Assembly (NCBI GenBank): GCA_945861845.1
Contig: CAMAWS010000206.1
Location: 1 to 6,375, forward strand
DNA from: Candidatus Sulfopaludibacter sp. SbA3
GTDB lineage: Bacteria; Acidobacteriota; Terriglobia; 20CM-2-55-15
Length of the DNA: 6,375 nucleotides
Direction: 5' to 3'
The translations under genes were made by a program, and so were the position numbers. This document shows positions 4,556 through 6,375 of this stretch, in pieces. The notes under the pieces are model-generated. The model was not told the origin of the DNA. It did no database searches and saw only the letters and a program-made list of their open reading frames with translations. The first letter of the stretch is position 1; each line of letters starts with the position of its first letter.

Positions 4556-6275
4556 AACGGAATACCGGTACCAGCGCATCTTGCAGCATCATCTGGAGCT
4601 GTCGCGCCTGCACATTGAGGGGATCGTCCTGAAGAGCCAGGGAAGTCCATTCTGTCGCCAGGCGGCGGGCGTCCGGTTCTCGTGAAATGTTTTCCGTGTA
4701 GAGAAGCGCGAGTTCCAGCTTAAGCTTGCTGTTTCGCGGGAACTTCCTGATGGTCGCGCCCAGAAACCCTTTAGCTTCGTCGTAACGCTTCTGTCGCAGA
4801 AGAACGGCGCCGATGTTTTCATACGCGAGATAGTAATCACCTGCTTCGACAGACTTTTTGTACTGCTCTAAAGCGCCGGCAAGGTCGCCCTGCTTTTCCA
4901 GGATCGCCCCCAGGTTGTTGTGCGAGTACATCCAATTCGGCTGCAGCGCGATCGACCGCCTGAAGTATTCTCCTGCCTCGCCGAGGCGCCCCGCGCGGGC
5001 GAGCGCCATGCCGTAATAATTATCGAGCTCATAACTGCCTTGCGGTGAAACTCGGGAAGCAATCTTTATATCGTTTCCATACAGCGACATTTCGTCCTTC
5101 CAGTTTTGAGTCCGCAGAATGGTTCGGGCGACGAGCAGTCCGAAGATCGCAAACACTGCGACGTAAGCCAAGCTGCGCGAGCGTCCCCGCAACGTGAGGA
5201 GAAGCGGCACGGCGATCATGCTGAAACCGGCCAACACACCAATCATCGGTACATACAGCCACCGTTCGGCGATTGTCATTTCCAGCGGCACGATATTCAG
5301 GACAGGCGCCAGCGTAATCGGAAACCATAAGGCAAAGAATGTGAAGTGCCGTGATGTCGTTTTCCACCCATACCAGACGCACATCGCGATAATGGCCAGA
5401 ACCAACGGCAGTGCGGCCCAAAAACGTACGTCACCCGCGGATTGCACCACAAAGTGGCGGGCGACGGAAAGGTCCACGGGAAAGAATATGATCTTCAGGT
5501 ACGAATACAGCTCGTAAGGAATCGTCAATAATCGCGTCGCGAAGAGCGCTTCTGAAATCGGAGCGTGAGAACTCGGAACCGATGGAAGCCGAGCCAGCAC
5601 GAGGCGAAAGAACGCATAAAGGGCCATGACGGCTCCCGTTCCGGCAATCAGTTTCCAGTAGGACGCGCGCTTCGGAGGCTCCAGAAGCCACGTATAAAGA
5701 AAAAGGAGGGGAAACGCCACCACCGCCGATTCCTTTGCCAGCAGACCCAGAAAAACGAACGAGAACGCTCCGATGAGGCTGCCTTTGACAAACGCGGTCA
5801 TGCCAAGAAGCAACAGGAACGCGCACAGAACTTCCCCTGTGCTCCCAATGTAAGCAACTGATTCGACGTTGGCGGGATGGATTGCAAAGACCAGCGCGGC
5901 CAGACCGGCAATCTCATAACTGTTTTGCACAGAACGATTTGCCAGGATGCGCTGGACGAGAAAGAACACCAGCACGGCATTTCCAAGATGGACCATGAGC
6001 TGAAACAAATGGAAGCCGGTCGGATTCAGTCCCCACACCGCATAGTTCAGCATGTAACTCAAAGTGACGAGCGGCCGGTAGAACGTGCCGACTAGCGTTT
6101 CGCCCCCCGAGTGGAACGTGCTGGATGCGAATGCCAGGGGGAGGTTGGCCCAATCGCGAATAAACGTGTTCTTGACGACCTGGTCTTCGTCGTCCCATAT
6201 GAAGGCATTCGGAAGCCCATTCACATAGGAAAAGAATCCGGCCAGCAGGATCAGGATGATGACGGAGGTCTTCAT
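4554..6275 (-). CDS. GT-C-like multipass membrane protein with C-terminal TPR repeats (TMTC-like)
   Basis: This 573-residue protein has a hydrophobic N-terminal two-thirds with many membrane helices and a soluble TPR tail. An acidic DDED follows the first helix at 28-31, where GT-C glycosyltransferases carry their catalytic acidic motif. Further landmarks are FYRP (65-68), HPANVES (133-139) and ERWLYVP (337-343), which resemble the HPxxxE and ERxLYLP landmarks of bacterial relatives of the TMTC O-mannosyltransferases. Three TPRs lie at about 415-447, 448-480 and 481-514, with a helical end after them. The likely role is transfer of a sugar from a lipid-linked donor to an exported protein or glycan, but donor and acceptor are unknown and no glycan cluster is visible. 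The ATG at 6275 starts directly on a signal-anchor helix. An in-frame GTG at 6320 would add 15 residues, but its AGGG abuts the codon and the promoter leaves almost no leader, so I prefer the ATG. Confidence 0.82.
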   Translation of the reverse strand: MKTSVIILILLAGFFSYVNGLPNAFIWDDEDQVVKNTFIRDWANLPLAFASSTFHSGGETLVGTFYRPLVTLSYMLNYAVWGLNPTGFHLFQLMVHLGNAVLVFFLVQRILANRSVQNSYEIAGLAALVFAIHPANVESVAYIGSTGEVLCAFLLLLGMTAFVKGSLIGAFSFVFLGLLAKESAVVAFPLLFLYTWLLEPPKRASYWKLIAGTGAVMALYAFFRLVLARLPSVPSSHAPISEALFATRLLTIPYELYSYLKIIFFPVDLSVARHFVVQSAGDVRFWAALPLVLAIIAMCVWYGWKTTSRHFTFFALWFPITLAPVLNIVPLEMTIAERWLYVPMIGVLAGFSMIAVPLLLTLRGRSRSLAYVAVFAIFGLLVARTILRTQNWKDEMSLYGNDIKIASRVSPQGSYELDNYYGMALARAGRLGEAGEYFRRSIALQPNWMYSHNNLGAILEKQGDLAGALEQYKKSVEAGDYYLAYENIGAVLLRQKRYDEAKGFLGATIRKFPRNSKLKLELALLYTENISREPDARRLATEWTSLALQDDPLNVQARQLQMMLQDALVPVFR

Positions 6276-6333
6276 AAGAAACAGTGAAATGCCGCCCTTA
6301 TACCACGATTGAATTGACACCCCTCAGTCGATT

Positions 6334-6362
6334 GCTATAATGCCCCTAAGTTTTTGTATCAA
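6334..6362 (-). promoter_or_regulatory. Sigma70-type promoter for the GT-C/TPR gene
   Basis: On the minus strand TTGATA (6362-6357) and TATAGC (6339-6334) are separated by exactly 17 nt. Transcription would begin near 6327, giving a leader of about 50 nt to the ATG at 6275, or only about 7 nt to the alternative GTG at 6320. The -35 matches consensus at 5 of 6 positions and the -10 at 4 of 6. Confidence 0.5.
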
Positions 6363-6375
6363 AAGAGTCAACTCA

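Noticed and set aside
6276..6320. GTG start at 6320 for the GT-C/TPR gene
   Set aside because: The 15 added residues precede a natural signal anchor, the AGGG abuts the GTG without spacing, and the predicted transcript would leave only about 7 nt before it. It remains a possible alternative.
1..6375. tRNA, rRNA, CRISPR, transposase, toxin-antitoxin or phage genes
   Set aside because: No matching conserved sequence, cloverleaf, repeat array or protein motif was seen on either strand.

Overview
The window looks like bacterial chromosome of moderate-to-high GC. Several habits suggest a soil or environmental bacterium, most likely Acidobacteriota or a near relative: a gamma-alpha fused 2-oxoacid:ferredoxin oxidoreductase, a small secreted protein with an 'LADIARQERARQ' start to its mature part, and a 'GGGGACAGACGTATAAAT' hairpin after a stop codon. 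The taxonomic guess is inference; no rRNA or other marker is present.

Layout: 1-333 is a gene-free leader with one good hairpin. 334-3326 is a two-gene operon, korA-korB, with stop and start overlapping as TAATG. It encodes a thiamine-diphosphate, iron-sulfur 2-oxoacid:ferredoxin oxidoreductase (2-oxoglutarate type favoured). A long hairpin followed by a T-rich stretch (3334-3390) closes the operon. Convergent to it is a small secreted Ala/Pro-rich coiled-coil protein (3390-3938, minus). Divergent from that is a four-CxxC zinc-ribbon membrane protein (3937-4395, plus). A REP-like hairpin follows, then a convergent GT-C-like multipass membrane protein with C-terminal TPRs (4554-6275, minus), with a recognisable sigma70-type promoter near the right edge.

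The most unusual local structure is at 3936-3939. The start codons of two divergent genes share the palindrome CATG, so each gene's upstream signals must lie inside the other's coding sequence. A perfect TATAAT sits 7 nt before the minus-strand ATG, within the first codons of the plus-strand gene, which predicts a leaderless transcript. The zinc-ribbon protein is also notable because its second pair of CxxC knuckles is split by a membrane hairpin.

korA and korB clearly work as one enzyme. The other three genes are separate transcription units in alternating orientation, with no evident shared pathway. I do not see a mobile-element gene, defence system, CRISPR array, tRNA or rRNA.
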